A stretch of 64,000 nt of DNA from Paraburkholderia ultramafica (GTDB lineage Bacteria; Pseudomonadota; Gammaproteobacteria; Burkholderiales; Burkholderiaceae), in the NCBI RefSeq assembly GCF_902859915.1, contig NZ_CADIKK010000001.1:360818-424817 (forward strand), read 5' to 3'. The notes beneath the pieces were generated by a model. The model was not told the origin of the DNA. It did no database searches and saw nothing but the letters and a program-made list of their open reading frames with translations. Position 1 is the first letter of the stretch; every line of letters begins with the position of its first letter. Both the position numbers and the translations under genes were made by a program. Of the stretch, positions 55,705 to 64,000 are shown in pieces.

Positions 55705-57018
55705 TCAGGCGGGCGGGTGCACCACACAGCCGTCGACGCACGCCACCGGCGCCACCTGCTCCGGAAACGCCTTCAGGCCGATCAGCGTCAGTACGGTCGC
55801 GCCCATCAGATACCAGGCCGGGACCATCGGATCGCCGGTCCGGTTGATCAGCCACGTCACGAGAAACGGCGAAAAGCCGCCGAACAGGACCACGCCGAAG
55901 CTGTAAATCACCGACAGCCCGGCCGCGCGCCGCTGCGCCGGAAACGCCTCCATCATCAGCACCGAACTGGCGCCGGCATTGTTGACGGCAAGCGCCACGT
56001 ACGCGCTGATGATGATCAGCGCGGCAAGATCGCCGGCGCCCTGAGTCAGCGCCCGGAAGACCAGCCACGCCACCGCCAGCGACGCCCAGAGCGACGCGTA
56101 TTGCAAGGTCTTGCGGCTCGCGAGCCGGTCGGCCGCGCGTGCGATCAGCGGCGTCACCACGAGAATCACGAGGCCCGACAGACAGGCGGTCAGCAGGCTG
56201 ATCGCCGGCGGACGATGCAGCGTACGAACCAGGTAGGCCGGCATGTAGAACACGGTGACGTAGATGCTCACCGACGGCGCGGCCATCATCAGAATGCCGC
56301 AGACGAGCGCGCGCGGATGCTCCACGAAGATCCGCCTGGGGCTGAGCCGCACGCGCCGCCGTGGCGCGGCGGCCGGCATGCGGCGGCGCAGATACCAGCC
56401 GACCGGGCCGATCAGGCCGCCCAGCACGAACGGAACGCGCCAGCCCCATTCGTGCATCGCCGCGGGCGACAGCAGCGCCGTGGTGCTCGCACCGACCAGC
56501 GCGGCGGCGAAAGCGGCCGCGCCCTGGCTCGCGCCGCGCCAGCTCACCATGAAACAGCGTTGCCGGTAGCCGGCCGACTCCATTAGCGAGGCCGATACCG
56601 GGCCGATCTCGCCGCCCGCCGCGAGCCCCTGCATCAGCCGCGCGAGCACCATCAGCACGGCCGCCGCGGGGCCGATCGACCCGTAGCCCGGCAGGCATGC
56701 GATCAGCCATGTGCCGAGCGTCATCAGCGTGAGCGATACCGTGAGGCCGGCCTTGCGGCCGCGGCTGTCGGCGATATGGCCGATCATCAGCGCGCCAAGC
56801 GGGCGCATCACGAAGCCCGCGCCGAAGGTGGCGAGCGACAGCAACAACGACGCCGCGGGATTGTCCGACGGAAAAAACAGCTTGCCGATGATCACGGCCG
56901 AGAAGCTGTAGACGGTGAAATCGTACGCAACGAAGCCGTTGCCGATCACGATCGCGATGACGATTCGCCGAAGTTCGGCGCTTGATGGCTGGGCCTTGAT
57001 GCCGGCAGCAGTTTGCAT
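55705..57018 (-). CDS. MHS-type MFS transporter
   Basis: 437 residues with 12 helices. Signatures: VIGNGFVAYDFTVYSFSAVIIGKLFFP, LATFGAGFVMRPLGALMIGHIADSRGRKAGLT, LMQGLAAGGEIGPVSASLMESA. The family imports organic acids by proton symport. The IclR regulator gene lies 165 bp upstream on the same strand, suggesting regulation of uptake of an aromatic or small acid. Confidence 0.9.
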   Translation of the reverse strand: MQTAAGIKAQPSSAELRRIVIAIVIGNGFVAYDFTVYSFSAVIIGKLFFPSDNPAASLLLSLATFGAGFVMRPLGALMIGHIADSRGRKAGLTVSLTLMTLGTWLIACLPGYGSIGPAAAVLMVLARLMQGLAAGGEIGPVSASLMESAGYRQRCFMVSWRGASQGAAAFAAALVGASTTALLSPAAMHEWGWRVPFVLGGLIGPVGWYLRRRMPAAAPRRRVRLSPRRIFVEHPRALVCGILMMAAPSVSIYVTVFYMPAYLVRTLHRPPAISLLTACLSGLVILVVTPLIARAADRLASRKTLQYASLWASLAVAWLVFRALTQGAGDLAALIIISAYVALAVNNAGASSVLMMEAFPAQRRAAGLSVIYSFGVVLFGGFSPFLVTWLINRTGDPMVPAWYLMGATVLTLIGLKAFPEQVAPVACVDGCVVHPPA

Positions 57019-57183
57019 GAGTGGCGGTCGACGGGTTCGTCGAGATATTCAAGGGAACGGCGGGAGGGGGTGAGTCTCTTCTCTTTAACGGCCCGCGAAC
57101 GCGCAACTTGATGTCGCGCGCTCGTGTCCTCGGGCCGCCGGGTCGTCACGCGCCGATGTGCGGCGCACCGAAGCGTCCAGCGC

Positions 57184-58038
57184 TCAGGCCGCCCGCGGCC
57201 GTCCCTTGCGCTTTGCCTCCACCGGCTGCACGACGGCCGCCACCGGCGCCACGCGCGGACTGCGTTTGAAATACGGCGAACTCAAGGTGGCCGCGCCCAT
57301 GTCCGACGCGGCTTCGAGCAGCGCGGGCGCCAGCTCTTTCAGGCGCGTTTCCGGCAGACGGCTGGTGGGCCCCGCCAGACTGACGATGCCGACCACCAGC
57401 CCGGTCACCGGATGACGGATCGCCGCCGCCATCGACGTCATGCCGGCCTCGTAGGTTTCGCTCGCGATGCCGTAGCCGCGCTTGCGCGCGCCGTTCAGGT
57501 CCTGCAAAAACTGCTGGATCGTCTTCGGCGCCTTCGGGCCGCGCGGCCCCGCCTTGCCGATGCCGCCCTGGCGCGACACGAGTTCGAGGGCTTCCTCGTC
57601 GCTCATCGTCGATAGCCAGGCCTGGCCGCTTGCGGTGCAATGCAGCGGCGGCTGGCTGCCCATGTCCGGGTCGTAGCGCAAACCGGATTTGGCGCCCTGC
57701 GCCTTGCCGACAAAAGTAATGTGGTCGTCCTCGACCACGCCGAGACGCGCCAATTCGCCCGAGGCGGCCGCCAGCCGGTCGAGCACCGGCTGCGAAATAT
57801 CGAGCACGCCGCCGGTGGACAGCCATATCAGCGCGAGCGACACCAGTTTGAGCGCCAGCACGTATTCGCCGTGCTCGTCCTGACGCACATAGCCTTGCTC
57901 GCTCAACTCCGCGAGCAGCCGATGGGTGCCGCTGCGCGGAATGTTCAGCGTGTCGGCGATCGCGGCCAGCTGCATGCTGCCGCCCTGCTTCGCCAGCAAT
58001 TCGATGATGGCCAGCGCCCGCTCCAGATTCCCCGCCAT
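57184..58038 (-). CDS. IclR family transcriptional regulator
   Basis: 284 residues from MAGNLERALAIIELLAKQG. The winged helix-turn-helix (LAAIADTLNIPRSGTHRLLAELSEQGYVRQD) is followed by the IclR effector domain (LHCTASGQAWLSTMSDEEALELV, RGYGIASETYEAGMTSMAAAI, VGIVSLAGPTSRL). IclR regulators generally control carboxylate or aromatic catabolism. Its C-terminus is extended by about 30 basic residues. The MHS transporter gene follows on the same strand. Confidence 0.92.
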   Translation of the reverse strand: MAGNLERALAIIELLAKQGGSMQLAAIADTLNIPRSGTHRLLAELSEQGYVRQDEHGEYVLALKLVSLALIWLSTGGVLDISQPVLDRLAAASGELARLGVVEDDHITFVGKAQGAKSGLRYDPDMGSQPPLHCTASGQAWLSTMSDEEALELVSRQGGIGKAGPRGPKAPKTIQQFLQDLNGARKRGYGIASETYEAGMTSMAAAIRHPVTGLVVGIVSLAGPTSRLPETRLKELAPALLEAASDMGAATLSSPYFKRSPRVAPVAAVVQPVEAKRKGRPRAA

Positions 58039-58397
58039 GATGATGCACTCTCGATTCGATTTCGATACCGAATGAGAACACGATTCCATACCGCAAGCGC
58101 GCGGGCGGTGGGCTTGCGCGAAATCACGGTCTGGCGATCCTGCGCGGATACCTTGGCAAGTCCGACGCGTTCGACGAAGCCATCGAGCAATTCGCGCTGG
58201 CACATCGAGCGATCCTCCGGGGGTCCCCCGTGTGTCATGCCCGAAAACGCCCCGCGAACGTCGAGGCTGACCAGGTAATATGCGTCAGCCCAAATTACCC
58301 CTGCCAATATGCAAAGTGCGACAGTTCCGGCGATCCGCTCGCGGGGGACCGCGCCCGGGCCGAGCACGCTCATCGTGAGAGAGCGCTCCAAACTCAT
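57945..58397 (-). CDS. possible small membrane protein overlapping the IclR start
   Basis: The ATG overlaps the DUF2252 stop (ATGA), with AGGTTACTC upstream, so coupling is plausible. The first 45 residues contain one clear helix (IAGTVALCILAGVIWADAYYLVSL). The final 94 bp run through the start of the iclR gene in another phase and read as low-quality sequence, so the true gene may end earlier after a frameshift. No family recognised. Confidence 0.35.
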   Translation of the reverse strand: MSLERSLTMSVLGPGAVPRERIAGTVALCILAGVIWADAYYLVSLDVRGAFSGMTHGGPPEDRSMCQRELLDGFVERVGLAKVSAQDRQTVISRKPTARALAVWNRVLIRYRNRIESASSWRGIWSGRWPSSNCWRSRAAACSWPRSPTR

Positions 58398-59848
58398 TCA
58401 CGAGTAACCTGGACGCGTCCTGCCTTGACTGCCGCTTTCAAAACCGTCCAGTCGGCCTCATTCTGTTCCGCATAAGCGAGCGCGAATCGCTCGATGGCTT
58501 CGTCGAAGGCACTCGACTTTCCAACATATCCGCTGAGCAAAGCGGGATCGCCCGCTTTCGCCATCGAATGGGCCAGCGCGTGTGCGCAGGAGACCGCATA
58601 TTCGCCGAGATCTTCAACGTCGAAGGTGGTGAAGTCGAATGCGCCCTTCATGTCGCGCAACTGCCGCACGTAGAAGTCATTGCCTGTGTGACGCATCTTC
58701 GACCATCCGAGAAAAATGTCGCTGGCCGATTGCAGCAGACGCTGCCCGTTCACCACCCGCTGGCCATGATTGGGAAACCGGCTCGGCGGCAGGTAACCCT
58801 CCAGTACAGAAGCCCGCGCCTCCTTGAGTTGAAGGAACAATGGGCACTGTCCGTCGGCCATGAAGAGCGCCTCGTAGCAGCGCGTCCCTACCGATCCAAT
58901 GCCCACGACGCGAATGGCGACATCGACCAGTTCATAGCGATCGAACAGGGCGCGCCTGTCATCGGGGAGCGTCAACCGGTAGTCGGCGAAGAAACGCCGG
59001 ACCAACGCGTCGTACTGTTTGTGATCGTGCGGGCTCTCCAGCGGGATGTGATACACGAGCGGCGGCACGTCCTTGATGCGCAGCTTGCCGTTGACCAGCT
59101 CGGTCGCATGAGTCATCACGGAACGCGAGGACTGCTGCCTCGCCTTGTCGATGACCGCCAGTTCCTTTCTTCTTTCCTCCGTCGAATCGGCAATGGCCAG
59201 CATGCTCGCTGCCCTGAACTGGTAGTACCACACGTCGAGCGTGTCCATCCGGCTGAACTCGGCGAGCCGTTGCCGGAACGTCTCGCATAGCCGGCGCACC
59301 ACGCTGCGCTGGTCACGCGTCACCAGTCCGCGTTCGCGCGCGGCAATCACGAACGATGTAGCCAGCCTGCGCACATCCCAGTCAAACGGGCCGGGCAGCG
59401 TTTCGTCGAAGTCGTTGGGACCGAAAAGAATGCGCCGCTCGGGGCTCGCGAACAGTCCGAAATTGGCCAGATGCGCATCGCCGCCGAGATGCACGATCAC
59501 GTCGGAATGCGGCAGTTTGGCCAGGTCGTAGGCCATCAGCGGCGCGGCGCCCCGATAGAACGCGAACGGACTCGCGACCATGCGCCCGTAGCGGATGGGT
59601 ATCAGCTCCGCCACGCGGCCCACGTTGGATGCGTCAAGCAGCGCGGTGGGGTCACGATCGTCGATCCTGCATTCCGCCAGCTTCGCGCGCGGCACCTTTC
59701 TGCGCGCAGCCTTGCCCTGCCCGATGCGCGCCGCTAGCGAGCCACGCCCCGCAAACAGCGTGGACGGATCTTCTTGTGCAGCCAGTGTGTGGGGATCAGC
59801 GCGATCGGTAGCGGGCTCGTTGCGCTTGTCCTCAGTGTGTGCAGGCAC
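58394..59848 (-). CDS. DUF2252 domain protein
   Basis: 484 residues, GTG start with GGGAGTGACAC upstream. DUF2252 features: HLGGDAHLANFGLFASPERRILFGPNDFDETLPGPFDWDVRRLATSFVIAAR, the VGIGSVGTRCYEALFM motif and LQLKEARASVLEGYL. The fold is kinase-like (phosphotransferase-related, with the HLGGDAHLANFG and FDWDVRRL motifs), and the function is unknown. The protein is soluble. It follows the SulP/channel pair on the same strand with a 40-bp gap. Confidence 0.9.
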   Translation of the reverse strand: MPAHTEDKRNEPATDRADPHTLAAQEDPSTLFAGRGSLAARIGQGKAARRKVPRAKLAECRIDDRDPTALLDASNVGRVAELIPIRYGRMVASPFAFYRGAAPLMAYDLAKLPHSDVIVHLGGDAHLANFGLFASPERRILFGPNDFDETLPGPFDWDVRRLATSFVIAARERGLVTRDQRSVVRRLCETFRQRLAEFSRMDTLDVWYYQFRAASMLAIADSTEERRKELAVIDKARQQSSRSVMTHATELVNGKLRIKDVPPLVYHIPLESPHDHKQYDALVRRFFADYRLTLPDDRRALFDRYELVDVAIRVVGIGSVGTRCYEALFMADGQCPLFLQLKEARASVLEGYLPPSRFPNHGQRVVNGQRLLQSASDIFLGWSKMRHTGNDFYVRQLRDMKGAFDFTTFDVEDLGEYAVSCAHALAHSMAKAGDPALLSGYVGKSSAFDEAIERFALAYAEQNEADWTVLKAAVKAGRVQVTRE

Positions 59849-59888
59849 GTGTCACTCCCTTTCGATTCGGCGTCGAAGCGACTTTGCT

Positions 59889-61616
59889 TCACTCCGGTTT
59901 GATATCCGGAGAAGATGCAGATGGCGAAATAGCGCTGAGCGCGTCAATCGCGGCATCCACCGTCGCAAAGATCTCGCGATGAGCCCCGCTCGCACGCAGT
60001 GCCTTATACCGTTCGATTTCATGCCGCACGCCCGTAGGAAGTGCGACCGCGGCGATACCCACGCCGCGCTTGTCGAGTTCACTACCCAGCTGGATCAACG
60101 TCTTGCCCGCCGTGTAATCGACGTTGTTGATCTCCGATGCGTCGATCACCACCCACCTCAACGGCGGACTTGCGTCGTTGACGAGCTTCAGCACTTCTTC
60201 CGAGAAGCGGCCCGTGTTCGCATAGAACAGGTCCGCTTCGAACCGGTAGACGACGATGCCGGGTGCCGCGAGCAGATTCGGCTCGACATGTTGCGCGACC
60301 CAGTGGCCGGTAGGGCTGCGCGTCAACACACGCGTGCGCAGGCGGTAGCTATGCCGCGCATGCGCGATCAGCGACAGCACGACAGCAGCGAGAATGCCGT
60401 GCATCACATCGACAAACACCACCACGCACGCCGTCAGCAAACCGACGACGAATTCGTCCTTCTGCATCCGAAACAGTTCGGTCATGCCCTTCACGTCGAT
60501 CAGCTTCACGCCGATCATGAAGACGATGGCCGACAGTACGGCCCCAGGCAGAAGACTTAGCGGCCTCGTGAGGAATAGCAACACCAGCAGCACGATGACG
60601 GCCGTCGTCAGATGGGCGACCTGGGTACGGCCGCCCGCATCGTCGACCATCTCGGTCTTGGTCGGACTGCCGTTCACGACGAATGTGCCCGTGAACGCCG
60701 CAGATGCGTTCGCGGCCGCGAGGCCGATGATGTCGGCATTGTCGTCGCCCTTCTCGTTGTAGCGGTTGGCGTACGCACGTGCCGTCGCCGCGCTCTGCGC
60801 GATGATGACGATGAAGCACGAGGCGGCCGTCGCCAGCACCTGGTTGATTTCGCCCATATGCAACGGCGGCAGGAACAGCGACGGGAGGCCGCCCGGCACT
60901 TCACCGGTTACCGTGATGCCATGTCCGGCGAAATTGAACACGCCGCTCGCCACGATGGAGCCGATCACGGCGATCAGCGCGCCCGGCGCGCGCGGCGCGA
61001 TACGCTTGCAACCGATGATCACGACGAGGACGGCAATCGAAAGCACCGTGGTCGGATAGTTCGCCTCGGCGACGCGCTGGAAGACGGACACGATCTGCAT
61101 CACCGGGCCATGGCCCTGCTTCGCGAGCCCGATCAGCCCGGCAAGCTCGCCTGCCGCGACCTGCACGCCCACGCCTGTCAGAAAGCCGATCAAGGCGCTG
61201 CGAGAAAGAAAGTCGGCCAGAAAGCCCAGACGAAAGATGCGCGCAATCACGAGCATCACGGCGACCGTCAGGGCAACGGTACTCGTCAAGGCGACATATT
61301 CCTTGCTGCCCAACGCGGCGACAGCCGTCAGCGTACCCGCGAGAATGGCGGCTGTCGCGGAGTCCGCAGCGACGACCAGTTGACGCGACGCACCAAAGAC
61401 CACGAACGCCAGGAGCGGCAGCAGGATCGTATAAAGGCCCGTGACGGTGGGCGTGCCGGCAATCTTCGTGTAGCCCATCACCTCGGGAATGCCGAGTGCC
61501 GCCAGCGTGACCCCGGCGATGATGTCGTGCGGCAGTTGCGCGGGATTGATGGGCAAAAGCCCTTGCAGGAAGGGCAAGTGATGCAGATGAGACGGCGTCG
61601 GAGCTGCGGGTTTCAT
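59889..61616 (-). CDS. SulP family anion transporter with STAS domain
   Basis: 575 residues. About twelve helices of the SulP fold (DIIAGVTLAALGIPEVMGYTKIAGTPTVTGLYTILLPLLAFVVFGASRQLVVAADSATAAILAG; NASAAFTGTFVVNGSPTKTEMVDDAGGRTQVAHL) are followed by a C-terminal STAS domain (IVVYRFEADLFYANTGRFSEEVLKLVNDASPPLRWVVIDASEINNVDYTAGKTL). It could carry sulfate, bicarbonate or a dicarboxylate. Its ATG overlaps the stop of the channel/RCK gene (ATGA), implying joint function. Confidence 0.93.
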   Translation of the reverse strand: MKPAAPTPSHLHHLPFLQGLLPINPAQLPHDIIAGVTLAALGIPEVMGYTKIAGTPTVTGLYTILLPLLAFVVFGASRQLVVAADSATAAILAGTLTAVAALGSKEYVALTSTVALTVAVMLVIARIFRLGFLADFLSRSALIGFLTGVGVQVAAGELAGLIGLAKQGHGPVMQIVSVFQRVAEANYPTTVLSIAVLVVIIGCKRIAPRAPGALIAVIGSIVASGVFNFAGHGITVTGEVPGGLPSLFLPPLHMGEINQVLATAASCFIVIIAQSAATARAYANRYNEKGDDNADIIGLAAANASAAFTGTFVVNGSPTKTEMVDDAGGRTQVAHLTTAVIVLLVLLFLTRPLSLLPGAVLSAIVFMIGVKLIDVKGMTELFRMQKDEFVVGLLTACVVVFVDVMHGILAAVVLSLIAHARHSYRLRTRVLTRSPTGHWVAQHVEPNLLAAPGIVVYRFEADLFYANTGRFSEEVLKLVNDASPPLRWVVIDASEINNVDYTAGKTLIQLGSELDKRGVGIAAVALPTGVRHEIERYKALRASGAHREIFATVDAAIDALSAISPSASSPDIKPE

Positions 61617-62413
61617 GTCGCCGCCTCCACAGGTGTTGTGAGCTTGCTGACCAGCGCATTCGCGATGAGCTCATTTGCAATGACCACGTGGGATGCACCG
61701 GCGCTCTCGAACAGCCCTTTTCTCAGGGGGTTTTCGCCGGGCACTGCAATCGCGAGGGAAGCATTCAGCGTATGGGCCAGCAGCGTGACCGCGAGGTTGT
61801 TGTTGCTGTCGGGCGTCGTCACGACCATTGCCTTGGCGCTGTCCAGCCGCGCACGCTTGAGCACGTCGTCGAACGCGCCCGGCGAGCCGAGCACGACCAT
61901 GTGGCCGCGATCCGCCGCCCGGTTGGCCTGATCCTGGTCGCCCACAAGGATGAGCACCGTCTCCCCCGCTTCATGCAAGCGGTTTGCGACCAGTTCGCCG
62001 AGCGAATGGAATCCGACGACCACGACATGATTGGCGAGTTGTTCGAGCTTGCGTTCCATGAGCCTGTTCTCCCGATAAGTCATCACGTCGTCTCCCGATA
62101 GCATGCCCGTGAGCCTCGAAACCGCGAATCCGCCGATCAGCAGCGTCGCGAACATGGCCAGCAGCATGAAGGCCTTTTGAGGCTGATTGAAGTCGCTAAA
62201 GTCACCGAGTGTCGAGACAAGATTGACCCCATCCCACAGGGCCGTAAACACTTTGTCGGGTAAAGAGGTATTGGACTGATCGAGGACGACCAGCCCGGCG
62301 GCGGCGCCGCCCAGCAGCAGGACGAGCAGGCCGATCGTATAGCGCGCGTGGCGGCGCCATTCTCGAATCCGGATGACCCCAAGACGAGGCTCATTGACAC
62401 GGAAGATCCACAT
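61613..62413 (-). CDS. two-helix ion-channel-like protein with RCK (TrkA-N) domain
   Basis: 266 residues from the ATG after GAGGTGACG; the longer frame upstream runs through a transposase remnant and is not part of the gene. Helix one (YTIGLLVLLLGGAAAGLVVLD) and helix two (AFMLLAMFATLLIGGFAVSRL) flank a pore loop with STLGDF where potassium channels have TVGYGD. The RCK domain follows (NHVVVVGFHSLGELVANRLHEAGETVLIL; DSAKAMVVTTPDSNNNLAVTLLA). Ion selectivity is therefore open. Coupled to the SulP gene by an ATGA overlap. Confidence 0.88.
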   Translation of the reverse strand: MWIFRVNEPRLGVIRIREWRRHARYTIGLLVLLLGGAAAGLVVLDQSNTSLPDKVFTALWDGVNLVSTLGDFSDFNQPQKAFMLLAMFATLLIGGFAVSRLTGMLSGDDVMTYRENRLMERKLEQLANHVVVVGFHSLGELVANRLHEAGETVLILVGDQDQANRAADRGHMVVLGSPGAFDDVLKRARLDSAKAMVVTTPDSNNNLAVTLLAHTLNASLAIAVPGENPLRKGLFESAGASHVVIANELIANALVSKLTTPVEAAT

Positions 62414-63178
62414 CGTCACCTCGGATAGCGCGTCTGATCGAGACAACAGCGAACCTGATACCAGACTGACAGGCTTATTTCTTTTGCGCCAATAGTCAAT
62501 AGTCAAGAGCCCCAGGTACTTCGAAGCCTGGATCGCGCGAACCCGCCCCAAGCCGTGCAAGAATGCTGCGAATACGAAGACATCGCATTTCCTCGCGATG
62601 GCCCGGCGAACACACACCGCGTCGGCGTGATGGCGGCGCTCGTCGGCCTTGTGGTCTTGCCGAAAGTTGCCGTAGAGGTGGTGCCGGATTTTATGCTCGG
62701 AGAGGGTCGTTTTTTGCCCCATACATGAAGCACTCCCCGGTACGGTCGCCGCGCCTGGCCATGAGACGCAATGCGGCTTGAGGATACGTTTGAGGTGAGC
62801 AAAGAGCATTTCCACCCTCTTTCGCTCCCGGCAAGATTGCCTGTATTCCGGCGTTGTGGCGATGCGCCTGGCTTCGTCGCGCGCGCAGTACCGTAAAAAT
62901 CGAACCGAAAAACGCACATCGCCGCTGTGCGGCAAAGTGCCCACAGCACTTGCGGCTTGCATGGGGTTTATGCAGGCTATTTTTTTCCCAAAAGCACCAA
63001 TTTCCGACTGCCTTGCCAGGGAGCTAGCGAACTTGCGTACCAAACAGAGCCCTCATGCACGTTTCTTATTGAAGGCCAGGAATCCCTTTCTTGCGATAAC
63101 CGCTGTGTCGCTTTCGCCACGCTCATTTTGCAGTGAGGGCGAAGTCACGCCCATCTTCGCCCCCCCGGCGCAAATAAT
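62414..63178. other. worn intergenic region upstream of the channel gene
   Basis: 765 bp with no complete gene. It contains the transposase remnant at 62765-62920. The part 62480-62760 keeps open frames in two phases without familiar motifs. Probably the debris of one or more insertions. Confidence 0.5.
62765..62920 (-). pseudogene. transposase fragment (IS1182/IS5-type C-terminal region)
   Basis: The minus strand reads VRFLRYCARDEARRIATTPEYRQSCRERKRVEMLFAHLKRILKPHCV, which matches from memory the C-terminal part of IS1182-type transposases (ARDEAR..., RKKVEMLFAHLKRIL). About 50 residues remain. I see no start, inverted repeats or target duplication. It is a remnant of an old insertion. Confidence 0.75.
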
Positions 63179-63601
63179 CTATCTCGGAATGTGCGCAGGG
63201 AGAGTCGACATTAAATCGTCAACCGCATCCATTGCTGCCTGTACGGTCAGGTTGTATGACTCCCCGATAACATAGTTTCCGTCCTCATAGCGATAGGCTG
63301 ATTGTCTACTGCTTGGCGTCGAATCACTTCCCTGGCGCCTGATTCCAACGGAGCCAACCCCCAGCCACCCTTTCGAATTATTAAAAGATTCCGTTATGAT
63401 GAAAATTTCATACTTATCATTATAATTTTTACACCACTCATGGTTTATATGGCCGCCTATTTCATTAGAGATCCTCCTGAAAATTTCTTTATCACCATAG
63501 TGATGCCAATGAAATGTACACGCAATAGATGTGCTGCTGATAAACAGCAAAATTAATGGAATTTTGAAGGCGAAATTATTTTTCCTGACGCCATTCTTCA
63601 T
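63179..63601 (-). CDS. AT-rich orphan secreted protein, 140 residues
   Basis: Start taken at MKNGVRKNNFAFKIPLILLFISSTSIAC, a signal peptide whose SIAC could be a lipobox. The mature part (TFHWHHYGDKEIFRRISNEIGGHINHEWCKNYNDKYEIFIITESFNNSKGWLGVGSVGIRRQG) is rich in Asn, His, Lys and aromatic residues. The base composition is much more AT-rich than all other genes here, a sign of transfer. I do not recognise the family. Next to transposase debris, it may be an orphan immunity or accessory gene; that is only a guess. Confidence 0.65.
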   Translation of the reverse strand: MKNGVRKNNFAFKIPLILLFISSTSIACTFHWHHYGDKEIFRRISNEIGGHINHEWCKNYNDKYEIFIITESFNNSKGWLGVGSVGIRRQGSDSTPSSRQSAYRYEDGNYVIGESYNLTVQAAMDAVDDLMSTLPAHIPR

Positions 63602-64000
63602 ATTTAACTTGAATGAGTAAAATTTGTTTATAGAACTCACAAACCTGAGCAAATTGGGGCACTCGGTACACGTGTAGCCGGACCGGCGCTGGTTATTAGA
63701 CGTCGAAGGACCGCTTCGAGGAGGATCGATCGTCCGCTCAGGGGCGACGAACCCAGACGGTCGTTACTCGATGGCAATCACCGACCAGCCGCCATCCGAA
63801 GTTGCGTCAGCCGACCACGTCAAGCCTGAAAGCATCGATGAGTGGCTGAATCCAGAGCGAGCGACTCTGGCAGGTCTACAAGCGGAAGCCGTTTAGGGTT
63901 GTTCGATGCCTGCCATGGTCCGCAGGAATGTGAGCGCGCCACCGCGCGTTGCTGGCAGGCGTCGAACAAGCCTCGATGGAGGAAACCGCGGAGTGCTCCG
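63602..64000. other. right-end region without a complete gene
   Basis: Only the SRAP-like remnant (63711-63896) is recognisable. Beyond it, to the window edge, I see short frames without support. Confidence 0.4.
63711..63896 (+). pseudogene. fragment resembling the C-terminus of an SRAP (YedK/HMCES) peptidase
   Basis: The plus strand reads GATNPDGRYSMAITDQPPSEVASADHVKPESIDEWLNPERATLAGLQAEAV and a stop. SRAP proteins end with SFAIIT..P...VA..HDRMPVIL.PE....WL.P, and this stretch keeps most of that order but lacks the HDRMP segment. The catalytic N-terminal Cys2 and the rest of the protein are missing. A degraded remnant is the best reading; chance similarity is not excluded. Confidence 0.5.

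Overview
The window is GC-rich with tightly packed, often 4-bp-overlapping genes. Its gene content (Wzx/Wzy exopolysaccharide locus with a BceF-type tyrosine kinase, oxalate/formate antiporters, many LysR/AraC/IclR/GntR regulators, an ESPR-type trimeric autotransporter) points to a Burkholderiales chromosome, most likely a plant- or soil-associated Paraburkholderia. This is inference from gene content and protein similarity; there is no rRNA or tRNA to confirm it.

Layout. 1-3.95 kb: a strong LexA (SOS) box with no clear target gene, two LysE/RhtB exporters, a YigZ/IMPACT protein, and a small lipoprotein gene with a decayed second copy 1.3 kb downstream. 3.97-18.6 kb: a 13-gene minus-strand exopolysaccharide locus, running from the polyprenyl glycosylphosphotransferase through wza, wzb, wzc, wecB, wecC, wzx, a GT25, a Wzy-like polymerase, a GT4, a heparin-lyase-like polysaccharide lyase, a WecG/TagA/CpsF transferase and a hexapeptide acetyltransferase. 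The genes predict a Wzy-dependent polymer that contains N-acetylmannosaminuronic acid.

19.1-35.9 kb: a catabolic island. A ketopantoate reductase is followed by an aldehyde dehydrogenase, a LysR regulator and an oxalate/formate-type antiporter; then a divergent LysR, a minus-strand operon (TPP-dependent oxalyl-CoA decarboxylase/2-hydroxyacyl-CoA lyase-like enzyme, formyl-CoA:oxalate CoA-transferase, FAH-family hydrolase, membrane protein resembling the PntB N-terminus), a GntR/FCD regulator with palindromic operator candidates, an MHS transporter, and a second OFA antiporter with its 44-residue partner. The most striking non-coding element is a perfect 3 x 49-bp tandem repeat in the leader of the TPP enzyme gene; each unit can fold into a long hairpin.

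36-58 kb: a 1106-residue trimeric autotransporter adhesin, a histidine kinase, a DUF3830 protein, an AraC regulator, a LuxR-type AHL-receptor-like solo, an ABC-2 exporter pair, a tannase-family esterase coupled to an OpgC-like acyltransferase, a second acyltransferase, an FtsH-like protease paralogue, and an AraC/MHS-transporter/IclR group.

58.4-64 kb: a DUF2252 protein, a SulP anion transporter coupled to a two-helix channel/RCK protein with an atypical filter sequence, then a worn region with an IS-type transposase remnant, an AT-rich orphan secreted protein and a remnant resembling the C-terminus of an SRAP (YedK) peptidase. All homology statements come from reading motifs and recalling family sequences; no database search was run.
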